64,000 nt of DNA from Vermamoeba vermiformis. Its lineage: Eukaryota; Tubulinea; Echinamoebida. The stretch covers positions 1 to 64,000 of the forward strand of contig JBEWZL010000056.1 in the NCBI GenBank assembly GCA_045837725.1. Direction: 5' to 3'. This document shows, one piece after another, positions 23,067 to 33,245 of this stretch (the stretch's first letter is position 1; each line of letters opens with the position of its first letter). The translations under genes were made by a program, and so were the position numbers. Below the pieces are notes generated by a model, which worked only from the letters and a program-made list of their open reading frames with translations, made no database searches and was not told where the DNA came from.

Positions 23067-24287
23067 ATGAACTTTGCTGACAAAATAATTATGCTCTACG
23101 CAGGTGAGTATTATTATATTTTTGTTCTGTCATCTGTCTCGGTGAATCCTGACATCTGGCATTTTTCAGGCAAACCTCCAGGATATAAACCAACTGAGGA
23201 GGAGAGTATGTACTTATCTTGTTATTGACACCTGTTTTACTAATTCTACCTCCTGTAGTAAAGAGGGTGAATGCGCTTGCCCGTGCCAAGTCCAAATCAA
23301 AGAAGCAGTCTGAAGGTAATACTGTTGAAATCTTATCGTTCTTAGTCATTCTAACTGTTAATAATAGAAACTTCTTCTGAGAGTGACCTCAGTGACCGGT
23401 TTTCCCCACAAGGAGGTCCCACGAATGCTATTGATGTGGATGAGGTGCACGACACAGCTTCTATTCCCAACCCTCCAGCCTCCCCTGCGCAATCTCCTCC
23501 CCTCATTTTTACTGCAAATGTCAATAGCTCCAAATTAATTGCGGAAATGCAGAAAAAATTCACCAACTTGGAAGTTATTGACTTGCAGTAAGTACAAATA
23601 TTGTTAAATTGAATGTATGCTAATTGCTTGTTTTAGTGATCCAAATGGAATTTACCACGTACTGCAGCCATACGCTATGCAAAGCATTGTGCAAATTCCT
23701 GTAAGTATTTCTTTTAGTTTTTTAATGCAATGCAATAGACACAAGGCTAACCGCACAAATGACAGGTAATTAATTCTGCAAGGATTTCTGTTACTGTTCA
23801 AGGGCTTTATGAGTGCTTCAAGTTGTTTAAGCACAATCCAAACATCGACGTGGTTATGTTGCAAAAACATCAAGAAAAGATCGTGCGCAAAGAGCCAGCA
23901 AAAGATTTACTTGGTTGGCAATTGGTAAGTAACTTTATTTTTACTTCAAATATAAGCTTATATTTAAATTACATGACTTTACAGGGGGAAAAAAGCACAA
24001 CCTTAGTTTCTGCCGAGATTGCGCACCACCTGTTCCACATTTTGCCATACTTATGGGTGATGGAGAAATCAAAGCCAATTTGCTTGAAGTTTCTTCGTGA
24101 TTTTCTTAAGGATGGAAAAAGGCTCCTGCTACTTGACTCTGCCAACAATTTTGATATCAACGACTATTCCTCCCCTGTTTCCGTTGCGACTCTCGTTAAA
24201 TTAATTCTTGAAGATCAGGCACAAGCAATAATAGAGGATATCAAGAACACATATGACAATGTAGATCTGAGCATGTATTCTCTGTAA
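23067..24287 (+). CDS. Unrecognised protein of about 290 residues
   Basis: Seven exons are inferred. It begins MNFADKIIMLYAG, then KPPGYKPTEEE, a basic VKRVNALARARSKSKKQSE segment, and a Ser/Pro-rich linker (SSESDLSDRF..PPASPAQSPP). The C-terminal domain of about 180 residues appears alpha-helical (LLGWQLGEKSTTLVSAEIAH.., LKFLRDFLKDGKRLLLLDSA..) and ends DNVDLSMYSL-TAA. No signal peptide or membrane segment is seen. I recognise no family. It is divergent from the large gene at 22,806, and both sit within the set of tRNA T-arm arrays, so a shared role is possible but unproven. Confidence 0.6.
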
Positions 24288-24514
24288 ATAAATGAAGTTC
24301 ATGCAAATTTCTTTTTGTTGGATCAGGCCTTTTTGGAACCTGTGGCAGTGCACAGGATAGAATAGAATATGATACAATAGAATATACATGAAGGGATAGC
24401 AATATTTGGCATTAACATGGTGAGAGTTTGAGAATTTGGAAGAGGCGGGATCTGCTCAGCAGAAATGTTAAGTTCAAGTTGCAAGAAGACAACCAAACAG
24501 CAAATTTCGAATAT

Positions 24515-24805
24515 TATGGCTGGTCATAAAGATAGACATTATGCCATGATAAACTTGCAATTGAACCCAGGACTTTGGCAGGAGTCAATTTATGGCTGGC
24601 CATAAAGTAAAAATAAGATATTTGCCCACACCTGGAATTGAACCTGCGCCAGTGTTGCAGCAACTCTATGGCCGGCCATAGAGGGAAAATAAAAAACTGC
24701 CCACACTTGGATTTGAACCTGCGCCTGGATTCAAACCACGATGACAGGTTCGAGTCCCACTGTGGCCATACATTTTTTTTATTTCTGTTATGGCTGGCCA
24801 TAGAC
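24515..24805 (-). repeat. tRNA T-arm-like array III, degenerate
   Basis: Diverged units have T-loops gcaattgaaccc near 24,549, ggaattgaacc near 24,633, ggatttgaacc near 24,710 and ggattcaaacc near 24,728. As in array II, they are capped by one plus-oriented copy (GGTTCGAGTCC near 24,746) with a T8 run. Palindromes are mostly decayed to TATGGCTGGCCATA. The shared cap structure implies a common origin with array II, with array III the older looking. Confidence 0.8.
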
Positions 24806-25111
24806 AAACAACGAAATTGCCCACACCATGCTTCTCAGGCCTAATTTGTCACCACACCATTTACAAGCTTCATTTTAATGCAGCTTTTATTAGATGAAAA
24901 TCAAACCAACTACACTAAGGCAATATTAAACACTTTGCCTGCAACGCAGTCAATGCATCACTTGCGTAAGCCACAAAGCCATCTGCAAAAATCCATCAGC
25001 CCAATCACAGTATGTAAGTACTGTCAGAGCTCGCTTTGACACGGAATTCAAATTGGTCACTCCAGAACTACCCCAGTGCATCTGTGCCATGGTTGCAAAG
25101 TTAACCCCCTT

Positions 25112-25358
25112 GTTGACCAAGTTTGACCAGACCCCGTCCGCGCCACGGGGACGCCCCCTTGTTGACCAAGTTTGACCAGACCCCCGTCCGTGCCACGGGG
25201 ACGCCTCCTTGTTGACCAAGTTTGACCAGACCCCCGTCCGCGCCACGGGGACGCCTCCTTGTTGACCAAGTTTGACCAGACCCCGTCCGCGCCACGGGGA
25301 CGCCTCCTTGTTGACCAAGTTTGACCAGACCCCCGTCCGCGCCGCGGGGACGCCCCTG
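25112..25358. repeat. 49-50 bp tandem repeat, five copies
   Basis: Units start at 25,112, 25,161, 25,211, 25,261 and 25,310. Each holds a direct doublet TTGACCAag/TTTGACCA, then a hairpin CCCCGT-ccgcgcc-ACGGGG, then acgcctcctt. Copies are nearly identical, so the array is young. All three minus-strand frames stay open across it and give repeat peptides (RGRGSGQTWST type), not proteins. Confidence 0.9.
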
Positions 25359-25626
25359 TAAAAAAAGTTAAAAAGTTAAACCCTAAAGTGGAAGTTAGCC
25401 CTACATAGTATACTAATGGGAATTGACATAGAAATTTCATGTACAACGTACTGTAACTGTAAAATAAACTTTATTTTTCAACATACTCTTGGTACAATTT
25501 TGTACTAATTAAGCGAACTCATGCGCATTATTAGAGAACTCATGCGCATTGTAATAGTAAAACTGGAGAAGGTTTTTAGGGTGATTCATCCGGATGGAGA
25601 ATATAACCCTAACCCTAAATCAGATC

Positions 25627-25728
25627 ATGGAGTTGGATGAGCTCATTGACTTGAATCAACTCAACAACATGAACTACATCTCTCTTTCTGATGATGAAGA
25701 CAACTCTATGGATTTATTCTTTGACTAA
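25627..25728 (+). CDS. Possible 33-residue acidic peptide
   Basis: An ATG-to-TAA frame encodes a very acidic 33-residue peptide: MELDELIDLNQLNNMNYI, then SLSDDEDNSMDLFFD. Acid-plus-hydrophobic spacing of this kind is seen in activation domains. It lies between telomere-like AACCCTAACCC (25,605) and a low-complexity repeat field. There is no further support, so it may be chance or the end of a decayed gene. Confidence 0.15.
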   Translation: MELDELIDLNQLNNMNYISLSDDEDNSMDLFFD

Positions 25729-25734
25729 TCTCTA

Positions 25735-26145
25735 TCTTCCTTTGTATACGCCTCTTGTGAAGGCATTAAGAATGATATTGCATTCTATTGCTAACTTTGA
25801 TATTCAACAAAATAAAGACACTGCCTTAGTGTACTCTGCTATCTTGATTCTCTTTGTATACACCTGCTGAAAGATTAATGCTTAATTCTATTACAACTCT
25901 GATATTCAATAAATAGCATTATTCATCAGTTACTCTCTTTACTCTCTATGTATACGCCCCCTCTTTGGATACAAATAACATTGCATTCTAATTTGATATT
26001 CACTGCAATATCTCTCTTTGTATGCACCCTCTGATGGGTGCTAAGAATAATGATTAACACACTCAATCTCTAAATCAATCACTCTATGTATACACCCTCT
26101 AATCAGATTGAATCATCATTCTATTCTATGCACCCCAATCATCAT
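25735..26145. repeat. Degenerate repeats with CTCTNTGTATACGCC boxes
   Basis: The box ctctttgtatacgcc or a close variant recurs near 25,735, 25,850, 25,940, 26,013, 26,080 and, decayed, 26,120. Most are followed by a t(c)tgat..gg..taagaat stretch and gatattcaa or attctatt elements. Spacing of 65-115 nt suggests an old tandem array. No coding potential is seen. Confidence 0.5.
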
Positions 26146-27147
26146 TCTCCATAAGAATCATCAATGAAATCTCATTAAATGAACATCACTTCAACATATC
26201 AACATCACTTTCATCTTCCTTTCTATGCGGGGGCTAACACCGCTAATATCATCATATTTTCGTACGCCTATCATTTGACATTAAAAAAACAGCTATAGAA
26301 ACTTTGTAGCTACTTTTTACAATATTTTATTTTTAACCCTCTCACCCCCAAACCCTAAAGCTATATTAATCAGTCTCAGAGGGAATTGCCCCTTTAGTGG
26401 GCTTTTACTTAATTCATCCAAAGGTTGTCCCTTCACTGGATAGCACTCTTTGTAAGTGTTTGTGATGCTTGTAATCATATGAGCAAAGAACATGGTGATG
26501 CAAGGGTAAGAACAGTGAAATTGATTTGTATCCAGGTCCAAACTAACTAATGATTTGTTTATAGCAGTCCATATTGCAAAGAATCTTGAAATTGCTGTTC
26601 AACCTCAAAGGAGCACATTCCTGTCATGATCAGGAACTCTCACTGTTGAGGGATCTATTTTGCTGGCACTACCCACTGGCTATGGCAAAATTACCAAATC
26701 AAGGGTTGAAGGTCAGACAATGTGTATTTGACTTGGAGTTCGACTGACGTCACTGAAAAGCAATTGTGGATTTGCTTTTTCTGTGGTCAATAAGGTCAAA
26801 GTCAAAAAAAAGACTAATCAAAGGTTATGAGAATGTGCAATGTGTTTTGCAGGATGTCAAAACTGCAGAGCAATCAGTCGAAACGCAGAAGATGAGGTAC
26901 ATCCAGCCTTCTTATCAAGGTGTGTTAGTTTGAAGATATTTGAAGCTTGTTGCCAATAGCTATACAGGCAATAGGAATAACAAGGAAAAGAAAGTGTTTA
27001 GATTACAAATTTATTCACAAATTACATATGTCTTTATCACAGCGTTAGAAGAAGCTACCTCTTTTATTCTTCCCAAGTGCTGTAAAGTCAGCATTATTGC
27101 TCTGTTTGTTTGGTCCATTTTAAGGTTGAGCTCATTCTCTCCAAAGA
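26146..27147. other. About 1 kb without a supported gene
   Basis: Short open frames occur on both strands (for example 26,317-26,541 minus and 26,940-27,173 plus). They lack recognisable composition, splice-supported extension or family features. Contains accctaaagc-type telomere-like tracts near 26,335-26,360 and a gatgaggtacatcca string shared with 4,548. It separates the repeat-rich left part from the conserved right part. Confidence 0.4.
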
Positions 27148-27910
27148 CTATTCAATTACTGTTATTATGCTGACATAACTAGTTTAGGAGTTAGCTAGTG
27201 CACTTACCATCTTGTCCTTTAGTATTTTCGGTGTACAACAATTTAATTGCACGATACCGTTGTAATTGTGACGGATCCATCTTGCTGATTGGAATTGCCA
27301 TTATAGCTGCGTGCTGAGTGAGTATTTTATTGATATTCCGAACCACGTCATTTATTCGCTCCAGACTTGCTCGGCCTTTGACATAACTACCATGCAACCG
27401 AGTTACTGCACGTCCAATATAAATACAGCGCTTGCAAAACGTACCTCGGGCATTGATCGAGCTCGAACTGTGTGACTATAGCGCAGCGATCGCCATTAGT
27501 TGTGGATTCGGAACTCGCGCAGTATTGACTTATTTCCTGCAATCTCTCGCGGTGCATATCGCTCGTCCTCTCTAATTCCTAATATTTCTGTACGTTGGTA
27601 TTTATCAATGAGCATTAGAATTGAATTACCTGCGCGAGTAATATATTTTTTTCGAGTTGTTCTGCGTATCGTTTTGGCTTGCGTATTTCATTTTCTAAAT
27701 TTGTGATTACTTGTTCTAACATTATTAATTTATCCTCGAATAACGTCCCGTCATCTAAAAATGATTTAAAAATTAATTGACGCTAGATTTGGATCACAAA
27801 GATATCCAATTACCTTCAATTAAATCTGCTTGAATCTTTAAGTCGGCAATATTAGCCATAAAATTGTCGACCAGTACGGCCAACGATGACGCTACTAACG
27901 GTTGGCTCAT
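27148..27910 (-). CDS. SKA1: SKA1-like kinetochore protein, C-terminus apparently missing
   Basis: The splice model starts MSQPLVASSLAVLVDNF, with a helical coiled-coil N-terminal half (KLIMLEQVITNLENEI.., YAEQLEKNILLAQELER). It then reads TQFELDQCPSYVKGR..LERINDVVRNINKI..PISKM and ..ENTKGQD. This follows the known SKA1 order: coiled coil, the FE..PSYMK.R signature, IN.V...INK, then TKG, at the start of the microtubule-binding winged helix. SKA1 couples kinetochores to spindle microtubules. In the family the TKG strand runs on through a VEADIK-like strand and about 50 more residues. Here only a short VIE-stop exon can be joined, and no matching exon was found before the repeat region. The gene may therefore be truncated or have a distant exon. 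The SKA1 call itself rests on motif memory. Confidence 0.6.
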
Positions 27911-27987
27911 TTGTGTTACTGAATCAAAAAAATCGCTTTTTTGGCGCGCTTTGCCAAATCAAAATTAACAAATGTTTGAGTTTTATT

Positions 27988-30887
27988 TTAATCGTCAACA
28001 TCGCTACCATCATCGTCGTCATCACCTTCTGATGCCTCGCGGAGCCATGTCAAAAACTTCTCTGATTGTTTGTAGAAACGTTGATCGGCCTCATCTGCTC
28101 CCTTCATTTCGTCGGCCCACTGCAAAATAGAGTCTTCGTCTAATACTTCAGCATCAAATAGAGTATCCAAGATCAATTCAAAAGCTTTTGCTAATTTCTC
28201 GTTTCCTGCTTCTTCGCACAGATCTTGAATCTTGAAGATCAACTCGGTCTGATCTTCGGTGCTATCAATAAACTTGAGCAATAGAGGTGCCCACTTCTTG
28301 AGGATCTTGACCAACGATGAGTTGTAATTCTTCTGGTCCACCAACTTGACCAAAGTGGAGAAGATCGCAGTCAACGTATCCAAGAACGAGCTGTTGTAAG
28401 CGAACTTGAGGCCGTTAATTTCCAGCACTACGTTGTCGATCGAGTGGTTTTCCGCGACAGCACGTTCAACTGTTTCTTGCATTTCGTCGTTGAATCGTTG
28501 CAGATCTGACACGTACTCCACTGACTTGCCTCCACCAGCCTGCAAAACAGATTAGTTCAAGTTGATAAGAATCATAATCGCTAGTACCTTGAGCCGCTTG
28601 CTTTGAGTGCGCTTCAAGTTGGACCTTCGTTCAGCCTCATCACCCGAATCTTCCGCGCTCTTGTCATCGGCAGCATCACCGCTGTCAGCACTGTCTTGGT
28701 TGAAGTTGAAATCACCGTCGTCATCGCTAGGCTCGTAGCTGCCGTCCTCTTCCAGTTCTTCAGAGGAGATCGACGACTCGTCGGTTTCTTCTTGATCTTG
28801 CACGTCATTGTCTTCGTCGACTTGAGTAACGCGCTTGGTTGTAATGAATAGCTTGGTGACATCTTCTGAGAGCACGAGATCGGTGAATCTGAAACGAAAT
28901 TAGTTATTTTACTGTCAGAAACGAGTAAATCATGTCGACGTACCTCAGGGATTGAGTGAGATCAGCAGCGGGGTCGCGAGGAGTGTAGCTCTTCAACAAC
29001 AATTCACGTTCAACTTCGCACCACTTGTTGCCCTTGCCATCCTTGCCGAGGTTAATAGCCACAACGCGAGGAGGTTGTTGAGCAGCAGGGCTGACAGGCT
29101 TGCTGGTCAGCTTAGTGTACGGAGGCAAGCGCACGCCTTCACCAACAACGCAGTTGTATGCGAGCAAGCAGCCCTTCTCGATAACAGCTCCTTTCTTAAC
29201 GCAGCTGTTGGAGCAAATCAACGAATCGCTAATCTTCACATTGTCTTCAATTACTACATTGTCCCACAGGTAGCAGCCTTCAAGACGCACGTTTGCACCA
29301 ATCTTGCAGTTTTTGCCGATGACTGAATGCGAAATAAACGTGTTGTCACCAATGTCTGTGTTATTGCCAACAACAACGTCTTCTTCGAGAGTGGAAGACC
29401 GTGACAAGTTGACGTTGTTTTCTTTGTAGATCGAAGGTCTGCTCAATGAGTAGCTCGTGGAACCGCCCAACAACAGGTTGTTGTCGGGAACTAACGGGTA
29501 CGTCCATCGTGAAATAATGTCTCGTGAAATCAAGTTGTATGATCGCAAGCAGTTAGCGCGAGCAGCATAGTACTGGTTGGTAATAATGTGCGTGAAAATC
29601 TTGGCGTTGAAAATCTCTTGTTGCACGACACCTTGAATGAACTGCTCGAGTGTTAAGTAGTCAAAGTTGTCTTGGAACTGGAACAACACTTCAGTGCTGC
29701 AAATAGCAATGCGAGTGTCGACCAAGTCATTGCGGAACTGAATTCCCTCTGCAAAGTTAAGTGAGTATGTTAAATAGGCCTGGACGTGGCGGCCATCGTA
29801 TAAATTGGCCTTCGCAATTATAAGAACTTACTGGGGTGATCAGCAAACAATTGCAAGTCAATGGTGGCCTTCTTATCGACAGCCTTGTGTTCATAATAGA
29901 CCAGCTGACCAGACTCGGGGTTGATGGCAATGCACGTATCATCAGGATGAGTAACTAATTGACCGACTTTCATGGGCACGGGCTTGCTTGAGATTTCATA
30001 GCTCTCTTCGTCATTCGAATCAGCATCTTGATCCTCGTCGTCGTCTTCTGTTGCAACAGTAGCTGCGGCGTCGGTGTTGAATCGCTTGAGCACGCGACCA
30101 ATCTTGGCAGAAGCAGCACCTCGACGGTTTTGCTTGAACAAGAGTGTCATAATGGCCTCCTTGTCCTTCTCCTTGCGTGCCTGGTGAGCAGCTAACAAAG
30201 CACGAATGTTGACGTTGCTGACGACGTCGGAAGTGACCAAAATGAAGTCTGAGCGCAATAATTGATTCTCGTACATTTCACGCATGCACGCGCCAATATT
30301 GTTAGCTTGGCGAGTGACGCACTTCACTGACATGTGTTGTTTGGACCAGTTGCTTTGGCTGCACGCATGCATTAATATAGAGATGTAAATTGACAGATCG
30401 TCTCGACTTACTCGATATATTTTTGGATCTGATCAGAATGGGACGAGCAAAATACAAACACTTCCTCTACACCACCACTGGCAAGAAATTCGAGCGTATA
30501 CTCGATCATTGGCACGTTGACCAACGGAAATAAGGCCTGATCAAATAAAATATTTTAATACTCTGACAGATTATCGTAAGATTAGCACCAAAATTTGAAA
30601 ATAATTATATTGTCAATAATTTAATTAGATTGGGCGGTAAGAAGCAATTATTACGTTGCACAAAGGACGAATCTGATTTTTTTTCCAAAACACGAACAAT
30701 TGGCAACACAAAGGCATGGAATATTATTTTAAAAATGAATAAATAACTAAATATATTTTGCAGATTAAATACATACTCTTGGAGCATCCAGTGAGATCGG
30801 ACGATAAAATTCATCAAAGCTATCAGCAATGACCAACGCTTGAATCTTCTGCGTTGCTTTAATTGACTCCTTAGTTTTCTTGGCCAT
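27988..30887 (-). CDS. EIF2B5: Translation initiation factor eIF2B subunit epsilon
   Basis: The catalytic guanine-nucleotide exchange subunit of cytosolic eIF2B, which recycles eIF2-GDP. It begins MAKKTKESIKATQKIQALVI with the nucleotidyltransferase-like fold (ADSFDEFYRPISLDAPRALFPLVNVPMI, the PLANVPMI-type signature). It continues through left-handed beta-helix hexapeptides (VVVGNNTDIGDNTFISHSVIGKNCKIGANV..), an acidic linker with repeated EE/DD (about 28,640-28,860), and a C-terminal HEAT-like W2 domain (KILKKWAPLLLKFIDS..). The W2 domain ends in ..FLTWLREASEGDDDDDGSDVDD-TAA, whose aromatic/acidic boxes bind eIF2 beta. About six exons, full length for the family. An acidic insert (TEDDDEDQDADSNDEES) sits in the N-terminal domain. 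It is divergent from the dehydrogenase gene. Confidence 0.95.
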
Positions 30888-31240
30888 GATTAATATGTGG
30901 GTGTCAATAATAGTCTGGAACAAAAAAAGCCGCTGCTTTTTGATCCGCCAAAAAACCAAAAATTCTTGCACACACCGTTTCATTCATTTTCAATTTGAAT
31001 TCAAGGGAAACACGAAGGTGAGTACTGCGGAGACAACAAGTTAAGCGAACTATCTATTGTGGGGGAGTCATTTCGCGATCGTCACTTGGATGTGGTGTGC
31101 CGCGATTTCCCATAGTTCTTAATAATATCTGCCACAATTCCACCTTTATAATAATATTTAATTACGTGATAATACTTAAATTCGACTATGTTAGCGCTGT
31201 ACTAACTTTATAATTTTCCTTCAGAGATCTGAATTCGAAA
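30888..31240. promoter_or_regulatory. Divergent intergenic region between eIF2B epsilon and acyl-CoA dehydrogenase
   Basis: 353 nt lie between two outward-facing start codons. A pyrimidine tract and AG at 31,216-31,224, followed by 16 nt before the ATG at 31,241, look like a 3' splice site, so the dehydrogenase probably has an intron in its 5' UTR. No other clear element is seen. Confidence 0.4.
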
Positions 31241-33091
31241 ATGAGCAAAACCTTCACTAAAGAGGAAGTCGCCAAGCACAATAAGGCCGAAGACTGTTGG
31301 ATTATTGTCCACAATAAAGTCTACGATGTAACAAAGTTTTTGAGCGAGCATCCTGGAGGAAAGAAAGGTACCGGTCATTTCGCTCAAATTACCCTTTCAC
31401 ATATGAAAAAAATCGACCATATAATGAAGTAATATTGTCGAGGATATTGCAATTTGTAGTTCCCATTTTTGATCGGATTTACTCAAATATATTTATTTTT
31501 AGTCTTGGTCAATGTCGCTGGTAAAGACGCCACAAAGCAATTTGACCAATTCCACAAGGGAGATATCTTGACCAAATACGGCCCTCAATTGTTGATTGGT
31601 GAGATCGGAGCTGCCGCTCACGAGACCAAGCAAGCCAGCCCTGCCGCTGGTCGCACTTTTGGTGATATGGTTCCTTATGGTGATCCCAACTGGTACCAAA
31701 ACTGGCACTCCGCGTACTACAACGAGTCGCACAAGAAATTCCGCGCTGCTGTGCGTGCCTTCGTTGACAAGGAAATCACTCCTTTCTGCCACGAGTGGGA
31801 CGAGAACAGAAAGATGCCGCAAGACATCTACCGCAGATTGTACGAGGCTGGTATCTTGCCCGGCACTGTCGGCATGGTGCCTTGTAAGTAATGCGAGACA
31901 CGCTTGCCCGGGCAACTTACTAACAGTTGTGACTAAAGGGCCCACTGATTACGTCGGCACCAACATTGCTGGTGGCATTAAGCCCGAAGAATGGGACTCG
32001 TTCCACGAATTGATTTTGTTGGACGAAATGTGCCGCTGCGGTTCTGGTGGTGTTATCTGGGGTACGTTGCTAATGTTCCTAGCTGAAAAGATTCTGACAT
32101 TACTGCTCCAGGTCTGTTCGGTGGTCTCGCTATTGGTTTGCCTCCTGTCTTGCACTTTGGCTCCAAGTACTTGCGTGACAAGGTCGCCGGTCCTTGCATG
32201 CGCGGTGAAAAGACCATCTGTCTCGCCATTACTGAGCCCTACGCCGGCAGTGACGTCGCTGGTCTTCGCACTGAAGCCAAGAAGACTGCCGATGGCAAGC
32301 ACTACATTCTCAACGGTGAGAAGAAGTGGATCACCAACGGTGTCTTCTCTGACTTCTTCACCGTCGCTGTTCGTACCGGTGGTCCTGGTATGGGTGGTGT
32401 CTCGTTGTTGTTGGTCGAGCGCAACATGCCTGGCGTCACCACTCGTCAAATGAAGTGCACTGGTGTCTGGCCCTCGGGTACAACGTACATCACCTTCGAA
32501 GACGTCAAGGTTCCTGTTGAGAACTTGGTGGGCAAAGAGAACGAAGGCTTCAAATATATAATGAGTAACTTTAACCATGAGGTACGTGCTTCGTTTCAAA
32601 GAGCAATAGGTTAATTTTATCTTCAGCGTTGGGGTATTGTCGTTCACGCCACTCGTTTCTCGCGCATCTGCGTTGAAGAATCCTTCGCTTATGCCCACAA
32701 GCGCAAAGCCTTCGGCAAGCGTTTGATCGATCAGCCTGTCATCCGCTACAAGTTGGCTCAAATGACTCGTCACGTTGAGGCCACGCAATCTTGGTTGGAA
32801 GCTGTCACTTACCAAATGACCAAGATGACCCACAAGGAACAAGCTGCTAACTTGGCCGGTCCCATTGCCTTGTTGAAGGCCCAAGCCACTCAAACCTTCG
32901 AGTACTGCGCTCGTGAAGCCTGTCAAATCTTTGGTGGTCTCGCTTACACCCGTGGTGGTCAAGGTGAGAAGGTCGAACGTCTCAGCAGAGAAGTGCGTGC
33001 CTACTCTATTCCGGGCGGTTCTGAAGAGATTATGTTGGACCTGGGTGTGCGTCAAGCCATGAAGCAATACGAACAAGTGGCCAAGTTGTAA
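31241..33091 (+). CDS. Acyl-CoA dehydrogenase with N-terminal cytochrome b5 domain
   Basis: The first ~80 residues are a cytochrome b5 domain: heme-ligand region [10 protein letters not shown], and a second histidine in [15 protein letters not shown]. The rest is a complete acyl-CoA dehydrogenase: N-terminal helical domain, [30 protein letters not shown], the [31 protein letters not shown] helix, and [41 protein letters not shown]. The domain oxidises acyl-CoA using FAD; the fused b5 could accept or deliver electrons in place of ETF. The fusion is known from fungi and other eukaryotes. No clear mitochondrial targeting peptide is seen and the protein ends ..VAKL, close to a C-terminal PTS1-like tripeptide (AKL). 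That fits a peroxisomal site (inference). Introns of 60-120 nt; codons are strongly C/T-ended, suggesting high expression. Confidence 0.93.
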
Positions 33092-33245
33092 ACTGCGTAG
33101 TAAAGAGCTGTCATTTATTGTCGAAGCGTGCAGATAGATGAGTGTGAAGTGTTGGGGCCAGTAACTGAACGGAAAATAATATGCGAGTGCGCCCTGACCA
33201 GACTTCTTCTCGTGGTATTGTTTGTGAAAGCAACGTTCTCCTTTC

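Noticed and set aside
24950-25446. Long minus-strand open frames with RGRGSGQTWST repeats
   Set aside because: All three frames are open only because the ~50-bp unit lacks stops. No non-repeat domain is attached.
1-27147. Retroelement, Polinton-like or other virus-derived element
   Set aside because: No reverse transcriptase, integrase, capsid, polymerase B or packaging-type motif was recognised in any frame, and no long direct or inverted terminal repeats beyond ~35 nt.
31949-33076. 375-residue minus-strand frame
   Set aside because: Antisense of the acyl-CoA dehydrogenase exons, whose biased codons suppress stops on the other strand.
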